17,146 bases of DNA from JAKZSU01 sp047517485 (lineage in GTDB: Bacteria; Pseudomonadota; Alphaproteobacteria; UBA7887). The notes beneath the pieces were generated by a model. That model ran no database searches. It had not been told where the DNA came from and saw only the letters and a program-made list of their open reading frames with translations. The DNA lies in assembly GCA_047517485.1 (NCBI GenBank), contig JAKZSU010000003.1:1-17146 (forward strand). The letters are read 5' to 3'. Both the position numbers and the translations under genes were made by a program. Positions 8,336 to 14,839 of the stretch are shown here, in pieces. Position 1 is the first letter of the stretch. The number at the start of each line of letters is the position of its first letter.

Positions 8336-8368
8336 CGAAGACCTCGGCGAGCAAGGACGGAAGGCCAA

Positions 8369-8397
8369 AGTATAAGGCCGCGGACCGCGGTTGCGAA
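8369..8397 (-). promoter_or_regulatory. Candidate promoter of the lipoprotein-GNAT pair
   Basis: On the minus strand TTCGCA (8392-8397, 4/6) and TATACT (8369-8374, 5/6) are 17 bases apart. The spacer is almost filled by CCGCGGACCGCGG (8378-8390), a symmetrical sequence that could be an operator. The transcript would start about 25-30 bases before the ATG and include the GAGG ribosome binding site. Confidence 0.45.
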
Positions 8398-8416
8398 ACA
8401 GGATTAGATTTAAAGC

Positions 8417-8490
8417 GTGTTCAAGCGCCACGCAGGCTGGCCTCGCATAAGCTCGGGCGCGCGGTCGCGCTTGCCGGTCTGCGCGAGCCG
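8417..8490. repeat. Intergenic repeat copy 2 (hairpin arm lost)
   Basis: From 8420 to 8477 it aligns without gaps to 11626-11683, with only a few substitutions, and 8451-8490 aligns to 1-40. The conserved core includes CCACGCAGGCTGGCCTCGC, then TAAGCTCGGGCGC and GGTCGCGCTTGCCGG. The left hairpin arm CCGGTCTGCGC (8474-8484) is present, but the expected right arm GCGCAGACCGG is replaced by unrelated bases next to the hslO stop (8503-8505). The copy lies downstream of hslO in the same orientation relative to the gene as the other two copies. Confidence 0.85.
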
Positions 8491-8502
8491 TGCCGCTTGG
8501 GG

Positions 8503-9435
8503 TTATTCTGCGTCGATCGGCTGACCCTCGGTGTCGAAGAGGTAGAGCGCGTTGCAATAGTCGCAGGTCATCTCGAGCTTGCCGTCGACGGCGAGGTCGG
8601 CGCGGTCCTCGGGTCCCAGCGCGGTGATCACGTGGAGGGCGCGCGCCGCCGAGCAGCGGCAAGCGAAACGCAGCGGTCTGGTGCCGTGCAGGCGGACGTC
8701 GTGGCCGCGGTAGAGCGGGCCGATCAGCGCCGGCGGGAGGGCCAGCGGATCGGCGAGGTCGGCGCGGTGAAGGCGGTAAAACAGGGTGTGCGCGGCACCC
8801 CACGATTCGCCGCGGTCGGCATCATCGTCGGCGCGGCCATCGGTGGTCGGCGCTTGTTGCACCAGCAGGCAGCCGGCGCGCCAGTGCGGCGCCCGGCCGG
8901 CCTCGCCGGGCCACAGGGTCGCCGCCACCTCGACATCGGCGCGGAGCTGCTCGGAGCGGGTCAGATAAAGCCCGGCGAGCCCGGCGAGGGTGTCGCCCTC
9001 GAGCGGCACCAGGCCCTGATAGCGGTCGCGCTCGCCGCCCTGATCGACGGTGAAGGCGAGATGGCCGGCGCCGAACAGGCCGGCGTCGCCGGGTGCGCCC
9101 GGCGCGGGATTGGCGGCGAGCGCGTTGATCTTGTCCTTGTCGAAGCCGGCGTAGCCGCGCAACCCGCCGTCGGTGGCATAGTCGGCGAGCAGCAGGCGGA
9201 CCGGACCGTCGCCCTGGACCTGGGTCGAAAACGTGCCGTCGAACTTGAGCGCGCCGGCGAGCGCCGCGGTCAGCGCCAAGGCCTCGCCGAGCAGAATGGC
9301 CACCGGTGCCGGGTAATCGTGACGCGCGAGGATGCTATCGACGGCGCTGCCGAGGCGAACATGGCGGCCGTGCAGATCGAGGGCGTCGACGCGGAACGGC
9401 TGGATCAGATCGTCGGCGAGCGCGCTATCGGTCAC
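8503..9435 (-). CDS. hslO: Hsp33 redox-regulated molecular chaperone
   Basis: 310 residues; a cytosolic holdase activated by oxidation and unfolding. The C-terminal zinc-binding redox switch is intact: C259 and C261 in FACRCSAAR, then C291 and C294 in TCDYCNALY (CxC...CxxC). The N-terminal domain has the expected Hsp33 pattern, with GEALALTAALAGALKFDG and the QVQGDGPVRLLLADY strand region. The start is GTG (9433-9435), overlapping the argF stop by four bases (GTGA on the minus strand), which implies translational coupling to argF; no nearby ATG offers an alternative. The length is slightly above the usual ~290. Repeat copy 2 begins just past the TAA stop. Confidence 0.95.
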   Translation of the reverse strand: MTDSALADDLIQPFRVDALDLHGRHVRLGSAVDSILARHDYPAPVAILLGEALALTAALAGALKFDGTFSTQVQGDGPVRLLLADYATDGGLRGYAGFDKDKINALAANPAPGAPGDAGLFGAGHLAFTVDQGGERDRYQGLVPLEGDTLAGLAGLYLTRSEQLRADVEVAATLWPGEAGRAPHWRAGCLLVQQAPTTDGRADDDADRGESWGAAHTLFYRLHRADLADPLALPPALIGPLYRGHDVRLHGTRPLRFACRCSAARALHVITALGPEDRADLAVDGKLEMTCDYCNALYLFDTEGQPIDAE

Positions 9436-10343
9436 GCCAATCCATCACCCAGACACCACAGAAGAATGCCCTTGTGGGCATGCAAACGATTTTCGGCTTC
9501 GTCCCAGACCCCCGAGTTCGGCCCGTCGATGACGTCGTCCGTCACCTCGTCGCCGCGGTGGGCGGGCAGGCAATGGAGAAACAGGGCGTCGGGCTTAGCG
9601 CGCGCCATGAGATTCGCATCGACGCGATACGGTTCCATCAGGCGGTGGCGGTCGCCGGGATCGTCGCCCATCGACACCCAGGTGTCGGTGGCAACGCAAT
9701 CGGCGCCGTCGACGGCTTCGATCGGATCCTCGGTCAGGGTAATATAGCCGCCGTGATCGCGCGCCCAGGCGACGAGATCGGGATCGGGCGCGAGCGCGAT
9801 TGGACAAGCCAGCCGGAGCGCGCAGCCGAACCGCGCGGCCACATGAATCCACGACGTCGCGACATTGTTGCCGTCGCCGCACCAGGCAATGGTCTGTTCG
9901 GCGATCGGCCCGCAGCGTTCCTCGACGGTGAGGATATCGGCGATCAGCTGACACGGGTGACTGCGGTCGGTGAGCCCGTTGATCACCGGCACCGCGGCGT
10001 GCTCGGCGAGGTCGAGGAGATTGTCGTGCGCCCCGGTGCGCAACATGATCACGTCGGCGTAACGCGACAGCACGCGCGCGGTATCGCCGATGGTCTCGCC
10101 GCGGCCGAGCTGACTATCGGACGGGTCGAGGGTGATCGCGTGGCCGCCGAGTTGAACCATCGCGACCTCGAATGAGACCCGGGTACGCGTCGACGGTTTC
10201 TCGAAAATCATCACCAGGGTGCGCCCGGCGAGCGGCGCGACGCCGAAATTGCCGGCCTTGGCGCGCGCGGCGAGATCGACAATGCGCCGCGACGCCACCG
10301 CATCGATCGCGTCAAGGTCGAGGAAGTGGTTGGGCGTGCTCAT
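9432..10343 (-). CDS. argF: Ornithine carbamoyltransferase
   Basis: 303 residues; converts ornithine and carbamoyl phosphate to citrulline in arginine biosynthesis, normally as a cytosolic trimer. Diagnostic motifs are STRTR (51-55, carbamoyl-phosphate binding, in FEKPSTRTRVSFE), HPCQ (129-132) and HCLP (257-260). The length is normal for anabolic OTCases. The ATG (10341-10343) overlaps the argD stop in ATGA and its own stop overlaps the hslO start in GTGA, so it is the middle gene of a tightly coupled argD-argF-hslO unit. Biosynthetic rather than catabolic function is inferred from the argD partner and the absence of arcA or arcC. Confidence 0.96.
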   Translation of the reverse strand: MSTPNHFLDLDAIDAVASRRIVDLAARAKAGNFGVAPLAGRTLVMIFEKPSTRTRVSFEVAMVQLGGHAITLDPSDSQLGRGETIGDTARVLSRYADVIMLRTGAHDNLLDLAEHAAVPVINGLTDRSHPCQLIADILTVEERCGPIAEQTIAWCGDGNNVATSWIHVAARFGCALRLACPIALAPDPDLVAWARDHGGYITLTEDPIEAVDGADCVATDTWVSMGDDPGDRHRLMEPYRVDANLMARAKPDALFLHCLPAHRGDEVTDDVIDGPNSGVWDEAENRLHAHKGILLWCLGDGLA

Positions 10344-11509
10344 GGCTCGAGCGCCGCGCAGGTGTCGTCAAGCGCCGCCACCGCCTCGTCGATGTGGGAT
10401 TGCTCGATGTTGAGCGGCGGCAGCATGCGGGCGATGTTCTCGCCGGCGGGGACCAGAAGCACGTTGCGCTCACGCATCGCGGCGACGACGTCCATGTTGG
10501 GGACGACGCATTTGATGCCGACCAACAGATTGCGGCCGCGCACCGAGTCGAGCACCGTGGGGTGGTCGGCGGCGACCTGGGCGACCGCGGCATGCAAGCT
10601 GTCGCCCATGGCGATCACGTGATCGAGGAAGCCATCCTCGAGCACCACGTCGAGCACCGTGTTGGCGGCGGCGACGGCGAGCGGATTGCCGCCGAAGGTC
10701 GAGCCGTGGGTGCCGGGAACCATGCCCTGGCACGCCTCGTCGGTGGCGAGCACCGCGCCGATCGGGAAGCCGCCGCCGAGCCCCTTGGCGAGGCCCATGA
10801 CGTCAGGCGCCACCCCATGCCACTGGTAGCCGAACAGTTTGCCGGTGTGACCGATGCCGGTCTGCACTTCGTCGAACAGCAGCAACAGCCCGAACTCATC
10901 GGCGATCGCCCTGAGCTCGGCGAGAAAATCGGCGCCGGGCGGGCGGATGCCGCTCTCGCCCTGGATCGGCTCGACCAAAATCGCGCCGGTCTCGGCGGTG
11001 ATCGCGGCGCGCACTTCGTTGGAGCTACCGAACGAGACGTGATCAAAGCCATCGGCGGGCGGGCCGAATCCCTCGAGCGCCTTGGCGCTGCCACCGGCGG
11101 CGATGGTCGCGATGGTACGGCCATGGAACGCGCCCTCGAAGCAGATCGTCCGGAACCGCTCGGGCTGGCCCTTGGCAAAATGATAGCGCCGCGCGGTCTT
11201 GATCACGCCTTCCATCGCCTCCGCGCCGGAATTACAGAAGAAGACTTTGTCGGCGAAGCTTGCGGCGCACAAGCGCTCGGCGAGGCGGGTCTGGCCGGAG
11301 ATATTATAGAGGTTCGAGCAATGCCACAGCTTGGCCGCCTGCTCGGTCAACGCCGCGACCAGACGGGGGTGCGAATGGCCAAGCGTATTGACCGCGATGC
11401 CGGTGGCGAAATCGAGGTAACGTCGATCGTCGGCGTCAAATAGATATGGCCCCTCGCCCCGCTCGAAAGCGAGATCAATCCGTCCGTAAGTCGGCATGAC
11501 GGCTGACAT
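10340..11509 (-). CDS. argD: Acetylornithine/succinyldiaminopimelate aminotransferase
   Basis: 389 residues; a PLP enzyme converting N-acetylglutamate semialdehyde to N-acetylornithine, and often also serving lysine biosynthesis. Class III aminotransferase features are present: CNSGAEAMEGVIKTAR (92-107), FEGAFHGRT (124-132), LLLFDEVQTGIG (209-220), the PLP lysine K242 in MGLAKGLGGGFPIGA, and HGSTFGGNPLA. The ATG at 11507-11509 (MSAVMPTYGR) is chosen over the in-frame start at 11545 because AGGAG (11518-11522) stands 8 bases upstream of it; the longer form would place this Shine-Dalgarno inside the gene. It is first in the argD-argF-hslO operon, with a good promoter at 11569-11596 and an inverted repeat across the predicted transcription start. 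Confidence 0.95.
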   Translation of the reverse strand: MSAVMPTYGRIDLAFERGEGPYLFDADDRRYLDFATGIAVNTLGHSHPRLVAALTEQAAKLWHCSNLYNISGQTRLAERLCAASFADKVFFCNSGAEAMEGVIKTARRYHFAKGQPERFRTICFEGAFHGRTIATIAAGGSAKALEGFGPPADGFDHVSFGSSNEVRAAITAETGAILVEPIQGESGIRPPGADFLAELRAIADEFGLLLLFDEVQTGIGHTGKLFGYQWHGVAPDVMGLAKGLGGGFPIGAVLATDEACQGMVPGTHGSTFGGNPLAVAAANTVLDVVLEDGFLDHVIAMGDSLHAAVAQVAADHPTVLDSVRGRNLLVGIKCVVPNMDVVAAMRERNVLLVPAGENIARMLPPLNIEQSHIDEAVAALDDTCAALEP

Positions 11510-11517
11510 CGACACTA

Positions 11518-11522
11518 CTCCT
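11518..11522 (-). promoter_or_regulatory. Shine-Dalgarno that fixes the argD start
   Basis: AGGAG on the minus strand, 8 bases before the ATG at 11507-11509. It decides between this start and the longer open frame beginning at 11545. Confidence 0.75.
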
Positions 11523-11546
11523 GTTTTTGTTCCCGACCGCGCCAAG

Positions 11547-11568
11547 CCCGCGCGCCGAAGAGCGCGGG
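11547..11568. promoter_or_regulatory. Inverted repeat over the argD transcription start
   Basis: CCCGCGC (11547-11553) and GCGCGGG (11562-11568) form a perfect 7-bp dyad around an 8-base centre. It begins right after the -10 box and spans the predicted start of the argD-argF-hslO transcript, so it is more likely an operator or a 5'-end structure than a terminator; no T-run follows on either strand. Confidence 0.4.
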
Positions 11569-11596
11569 AGTATCAGCCCGCGCCAGGGGTTGTCAA
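11569..11596 (-). promoter_or_regulatory. Promoter of the argD-argF-hslO operon
   Basis: A perfect -35 box TTGACA (11591-11596) and a -10 box GATACT (11569-11574, 4/6) are separated by 16 bases on the minus strand. Transcription would start near 11562, about 50 bases before the argD ATG. Confidence 0.6.
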
Positions 11597-11623
11597 TGGC
11601 GGGCGGTCGCCGGTTTTATAGGG

Positions 11624-11704
11624 CGTTCAGACGCCACGCAGGCTGGCCTCGCCTAAGCTCGGGCGCACGGTCGCGCTTGCCGGACTGCACGACGTGCAGT
11701 CCGG
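11624..11704. repeat. Intergenic repeat copy 3 with perfect, covarying hairpin
   Basis: Aligns gap-free with copy 2 over ~58 bp (11626-11683). It ends in a perfect 11-bp inverted repeat: CCGGACTGCAC (11680-11690), loop GAC, GTGCAGTCCGG (11694-11704). Compared with copy 1, two stem pairs are changed on both sides (C-G to A-T at the fifth pair and G-C to A-T at the tenth), so pairing is kept. It begins 7 bases past the TAA of the ABC-2 permease gene (11712-11714) and could separate that gene's transcript from the argD promoter. A minus-strand T-run is absent, so a classical intrinsic terminator is not shown. Confidence 0.85.
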
Positions 11705-11711
11705 ATTTATG

Positions 11712-12539
11712 TTATTCCTTGATCTTGTAGCCGCGCGCGATCATCCGGTGGCACAGCGTCCAGAGTGCGAGATTGAGCGCCACCAGAACCGTCACGCCAA
11801 TCACCAACGAGCCGTCGGCGTGACCGATCAGGGCATAGCGCATGCCGTCGATGAGATAGAAGAACGGATTGGCGAGGCTCATTGCGTGCCACGGCTCGGG
11901 CAGCCGATCGATCGAATAGAACGTGCCCGACAGGAACGAGAGCGGGGTGATGACAAAGTTGGTGATCGCCGCCATCTGATCGAATTTGTCGGCCCAGATC
12001 GCCGCGGCGAGGCCGGTCAGCGACAGCAAGAGCGAGGCGGCGACCGGATAGAACAACAGCGCCCAGACACTGTGTACCCCGAGCGGCACGAACACCGTCA
12101 TCGCGATCGCCACGCCGAGGCCGACCATCAGGCCGCGCACCACCCCGCCGCTGACGAAGGCCAAGGTGAGTTCCGCCGCGCTCAGCGGCGGGATGAGGAT
12201 ATCGACGATGATGCCTTGGACCTTGGCGATCATCATCGACGATGAGGTGTTGGCGAAGGAATTTTGCACGATCGCCATCATGATCAGACCGGGGGCGAGA
12301 TATTCCATGAACGGAATCTCGCCGATCTTGCGCACCGCGCCGCCGAGTGCGAGCGAGAAGATCGCCAGGAACACCAGGGTCGTCACCGTCGGCGCGAGCA
12401 CGGTCTGGCCGGGGATTTTCATGAAGCGCCGGACTTCCTTGGCCGACAAGGTCCACAGGCCAAGCCAGTTCACCGCCCCGATCGCGGGTCGCGCGGGCGC
12501 CGCCAAGCTCACGCCAAGATCGTCCTCACCGATTGTCAT
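11712..12539 (-). CDS. ABC-2 type transporter permease (YadH/NodJ-like)
   Basis: 275 residues; an inner-membrane permease with about six predicted TM segments (near 46-66, 80-97, 122-150, 157-182, 190-208, 245-263). The region around 199-234, with PLSFLSGTFYSIDRLP then ANPFFYLIDGMRY, is the ABC-2 membrane-protein signature of the DrrB/NodJ/YadH export group. Members need a separate ATPase subunit to export drugs, lipids or polysaccharides; none is adjacent, although the gene upstream of this one in its own direction is on the opposite strand and downstream lies argD. Two close ATGs exist (12546-12548 and 12537-12539); the inner one is preferred because GGCGGGA stands 9 bases before it, while it abuts the outer one. 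The substrate is unknown. Confidence 0.88.
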   Translation of the reverse strand: MTIGEDDLGVSLAAPARPAIGAVNWLGLWTLSAKEVRRFMKIPGQTVLAPTVTTLVFLAIFSLALGGAVRKIGEIPFMEYLAPGLIMMAIVQNSFANTSSSMMIAKVQGIIVDILIPPLSAAELTLAFVSGGVVRGLMVGLGVAIAMTVFVPLGVHSVWALLFYPVAASLLLSLTGLAAAIWADKFDQMAAITNFVITPLSFLSGTFYSIDRLPEPWHAMSLANPFFYLIDGMRYALIGHADGSLVIGVTVLVALNLALWTLCHRMIARGYKIKE

Positions 12540-12577
12540 AGCTGCCATTCCCGCCGTGAGATGATCGCCACAAACCT

Positions 12578-12600
12578 TTGCAATTAACCGGAAATTGCAA
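12578..12600. promoter_or_regulatory. Operator-like palindrome between permease and HD-GYP genes
   Basis: TTGCAATT (12578-12585), a 7-base spacer, then AATTGCAA (12593-12600): perfect 8-bp arms, AT-rich in a very GC-rich region, 30 bases upstream of the permease coding region and in the spacer of the divergent pair. Each arm holds the self-palindromic hexamer TTGCAA. It looks like a dimeric regulator site; the regulator is not identifiable. Confidence 0.5.
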
Positions 12601-12746
12601 TAGATTCGGTGGCCTGTCCACACTCGGATAATGCGCCTTCGCGTTGACGCGTGGGCGCGGTTAAATTGCCAGTCTCTGGGTCGTATGAAAACGACAGTGC
12701 CGAACACACGCCCAATTCAAGACCAAGCCAACTGGACGAGACACGC

Positions 12747-12763
12747 CGACACCGCGGGTGTCG
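12747..12763. promoter_or_regulatory. Leader hairpin before the HD-GYP Shine-Dalgarno
   Basis: CGACACC (12747-12753), loop GCG, GGTGTCG (12757-12763): a perfect 7-bp stem with a three-base loop, ending 7 bases before the AGGAGG at 12771. It could form in the mRNA leader of the HD-GYP gene; a regulatory role is conjecture. Confidence 0.35.
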
Positions 12764-12770
12764 TTGCGCC

Positions 12771-12776
12771 AGGAGG
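12771..12776 (+). promoter_or_regulatory. Shine-Dalgarno that fixes the HD-GYP GTG start
   Basis: A full AGGAGG, 6 bases before the GTG at 12783-12785. It selects this start over the ATG at 12651 in the same frame, whose extra 44 residues are arginine- and proline-rich non-domain sequence. Confidence 0.85.
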
Positions 12777-12782
12777 GCGAAG

Positions 12783-14831
12783 GTGAACGATCGGACGATC
12801 ACGGTCCTAGTGGTCACCGGCGACGACGCCGTTCGCCAGACATTTGCCGATAGTCTCGATAGCGAAACCTATACCTTCGTCTTTGCCGGCGCGCACGACC
12901 AGGCGATGGATGCCCTGGCAAACCGCGATATCCAATTGGCGGCGATCGATTTGTCCGACCCCCTGATCGACGGTGACGGCCTGCTCCGGCGAATTCGTCA
13001 ACAGGACGTTGCCGACGATGTGCCAATCATCGGCATACTCGGGCGCGACGACCTCGACGCGGCCGGCGACTTGGTGGAAGCGGGCGCGGATTTCTTTGTC
13101 CTCAAGCCGCTCGAGCCGAAACTCGCGCGCGCCCGGGTGACCGCGGCGCTGAAGCTCAGGCAGTTGCGTGCCCAGATCCGGCACCAACTCGATCACTTCA
13201 AGATTCTCAACGAAATCGGCATTGCGCTGTCGGCCGAGCGCAACACACCGCGCTTGATGGAACGCATTCTGTTGCACGCCAAGGACATCACCCATGCCGA
13301 CGGCGGCACGCTGTATATGGTGTCCGACGATGAGCAGCGGTTGCGGTTCGAAATCATGCGCACCGAGTCGCTGGGGTTCGCGCTCGGCGGCACCACGGGC
13401 AACGACATCCCGTTTCCGGCATTGGCGATGTATCATCCGGGCACCCAGGAGCCCAATCATCGCAATATCGCCACCCATGTCGCGTTGACCGGGGACTCGG
13501 TCAATATTCCCGACGCCTATGCCGCGGAAGGCTTCGATTTTTCCGGCACCCGGGCGTTCGACAAGAAGACCGGCTATCGCTCGCAATCGTTCCTGACCAT
13601 CCCGATGAAAAACAATGCCGGCGAGGTGATCGGCGTTCTGCAATTGCTCAACGCGATCGACCGGCGCAGCGGCGCGGTGGTGCCGTTCACCACCGATGTC
13701 CAGGAAGTCATCGAATCGCTGGCGAGTCAGGCGGCGGTGTCGATCGACAATCAACTGCTGCTCCAGGGCCAGCGCGAGCTGCTCGATTCGTTCATCAAGC
13801 TGATCGCCGCGGCGATCGACGCGAAATCGCCGTATACCGGCGGCCACTGCGCCCGGGTTCCGGTGCTGACCGAAATGCTGGCCGAGGCGGCTTGTGACTC
13901 CACCGCGCCGGCGTTCGCCGACTTCGACCTCGACGACGGACAGCGTGACGAGCTGTTGACCGCGGCGTGGCTGCACGATTGCGGCAAGGTGACGACGCCC
14001 GAGCACGTGGTCGACAAGGCGACCAAGCTGGAGACCATCCATGACCGCCTGGATCTGATACGAACTCGCGCCGAGATCCTCAAACGCGACGCCGAAATCG
14101 ACAATCTCAAGGCGCTGATCGAAGCCGACGCCGAGCCCGAACACCTGCATCAAGCTTTGGACGCGCGGATCGCCGAGATCGACGACGATATGGCTTTCAT
14201 CGCCACCTGCAATATCGGCAGCGAGCATATGAGCGACGAGGCGGTGGCGCGGATCGAGCGCATCGCGCACGCCACCTGGCGCGACGCGCAGGGCAATTCC
14301 CAGCCGTTTCTGTCGGATAACGAGGTCCAGAACCTGTCGGTGCGGCGCGGCACCTTGACCGCCGAGGAACGCAAGATCATCAACCACCACATCGTCATGA
14401 CGATCGAGATGCTGGACAAATTGCCGTTCCCGAAGACGCTCAAGAATGTCCCGGAATATGCCGGCGGACACCATGAACGCATGGACGGCAAGGGCTATCC
14501 CAAGGGTCTCAAGCGCCACGAGATGTCAATCCCGGCGCGAATCATGGCGGTCGCCGACGTGTTCGAGGCGCTGACCGCGCGCGATCGCCCATACAAGGAC
14601 GCGATGAAGCTGAGCGAGGCGATGGATATCCTCGGCCGGATGAAGCTCGACCATCACATCGACCCGGATTTGTTCGACCTCTTCGTCGAAAAGAAGATCT
14701 ACCTCGATTACGCCGAGCAATTCCTGCTGCCAGGGCAGATCGACGCGGTCGATGTCGAGAAATATATGGGCCCGATCCCGGACGCGACACCGGCGGTGAT
14801 GCAAAAGCTCGCGGTCGGCGAATCCGTGTAA
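12783..14831 (+). CDS. REC-GAF-HD-GYP cyclic-di-GMP phosphodiesterase
   Basis: 682 residues, cytosolic, without membrane segments. Residues 5-125 form a response-regulator receiver-like domain: acidic pair D14-D15, candidate phosphoacceptor D56 (AAIDLSDP), conserved lysine K108 (VLKP). The Thr/Ser switch position appears to be Leu86 (PIIGILGRDD), so signalling may be altered. Residues 140-325 are a GAF domain. Residues ~335-640 are an HD-GYP domain with HDCGK (398-402) and HHERMDGKGYP (563-573), as in enzymes hydrolysing c-di-GMP. Between these motifs lies a long segment (about 415-535) with heptad-like helices, present in a known HD-GYP subgroup that keeps the LPFPK...VPEYAGGHHE block. The GTG start follows AGGAGG at 6 bases. 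arsC starts 8 bases after its stop, suggesting an operon. The stimulus sensed is unknown. Confidence 0.93.
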   Translation: MNDRTITVLVVTGDDAVRQTFADSLDSETYTFVFAGAHDQAMDALANRDIQLAAIDLSDPLIDGDGLLRRIRQQDVADDVPIIGILGRDDLDAAGDLVEAGADFFVLKPLEPKLARARVTAALKLRQLRAQIRHQLDHFKILNEIGIALSAERNTPRLMERILLHAKDITHADGGTLYMVSDDEQRLRFEIMRTESLGFALGGTTGNDIPFPALAMYHPGTQEPNHRNIATHVALTGDSVNIPDAYAAEGFDFSGTRAFDKKTGYRSQSFLTIPMKNNAGEVIGVLQLLNAIDRRSGAVVPFTTDVQEVIESLASQAAVSIDNQLLLQGQRELLDSFIKLIAAAIDAKSPYTGGHCARVPVLTEMLAEAACDSTAPAFADFDLDDGQRDELLTAAWLHDCGKVTTPEHVVDKATKLETIHDRLDLIRTRAEILKRDAEIDNLKALIEADAEPEHLHQALDARIAEIDDDMAFIATCNIGSEHMSDEAVARIERIAHATWRDAQGNSQPFLSDNEVQNLSVRRGTLTAEERKIINHHIVMTIEMLDKLPFPKTLKNVPEYAGGHHERMDGKGYPKGLKRHEMSIPARIMAVADVFEALTARDRPYKDAMKLSEAMDILGRMKLDHHIDPDLFDLFVEKKIYLDYAEQFLLPGQIDAVDVEKYMGPIPDATPAVMQKLAVGESV

Positions 14832-14839
14832 GACTCGCG

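Noticed and set aside
12578..12600. CtrA site (TTAA-N7-TTAA) in the permease/HD-GYP spacer
   Set aside because: One TTAA is present at 12584-12587, but the second half-site at the required distance reads TTGC; the symmetric TTGCAATT dyad describes the site better.
12807..14519. A 570-codon minus-strand frame inside the HD-GYP gene
   Set aside because: Antisense shadow of a three-domain protein; its translation is low-complexity, with His/Gly/Arg enrichment typical of GC-rich antisense frames.
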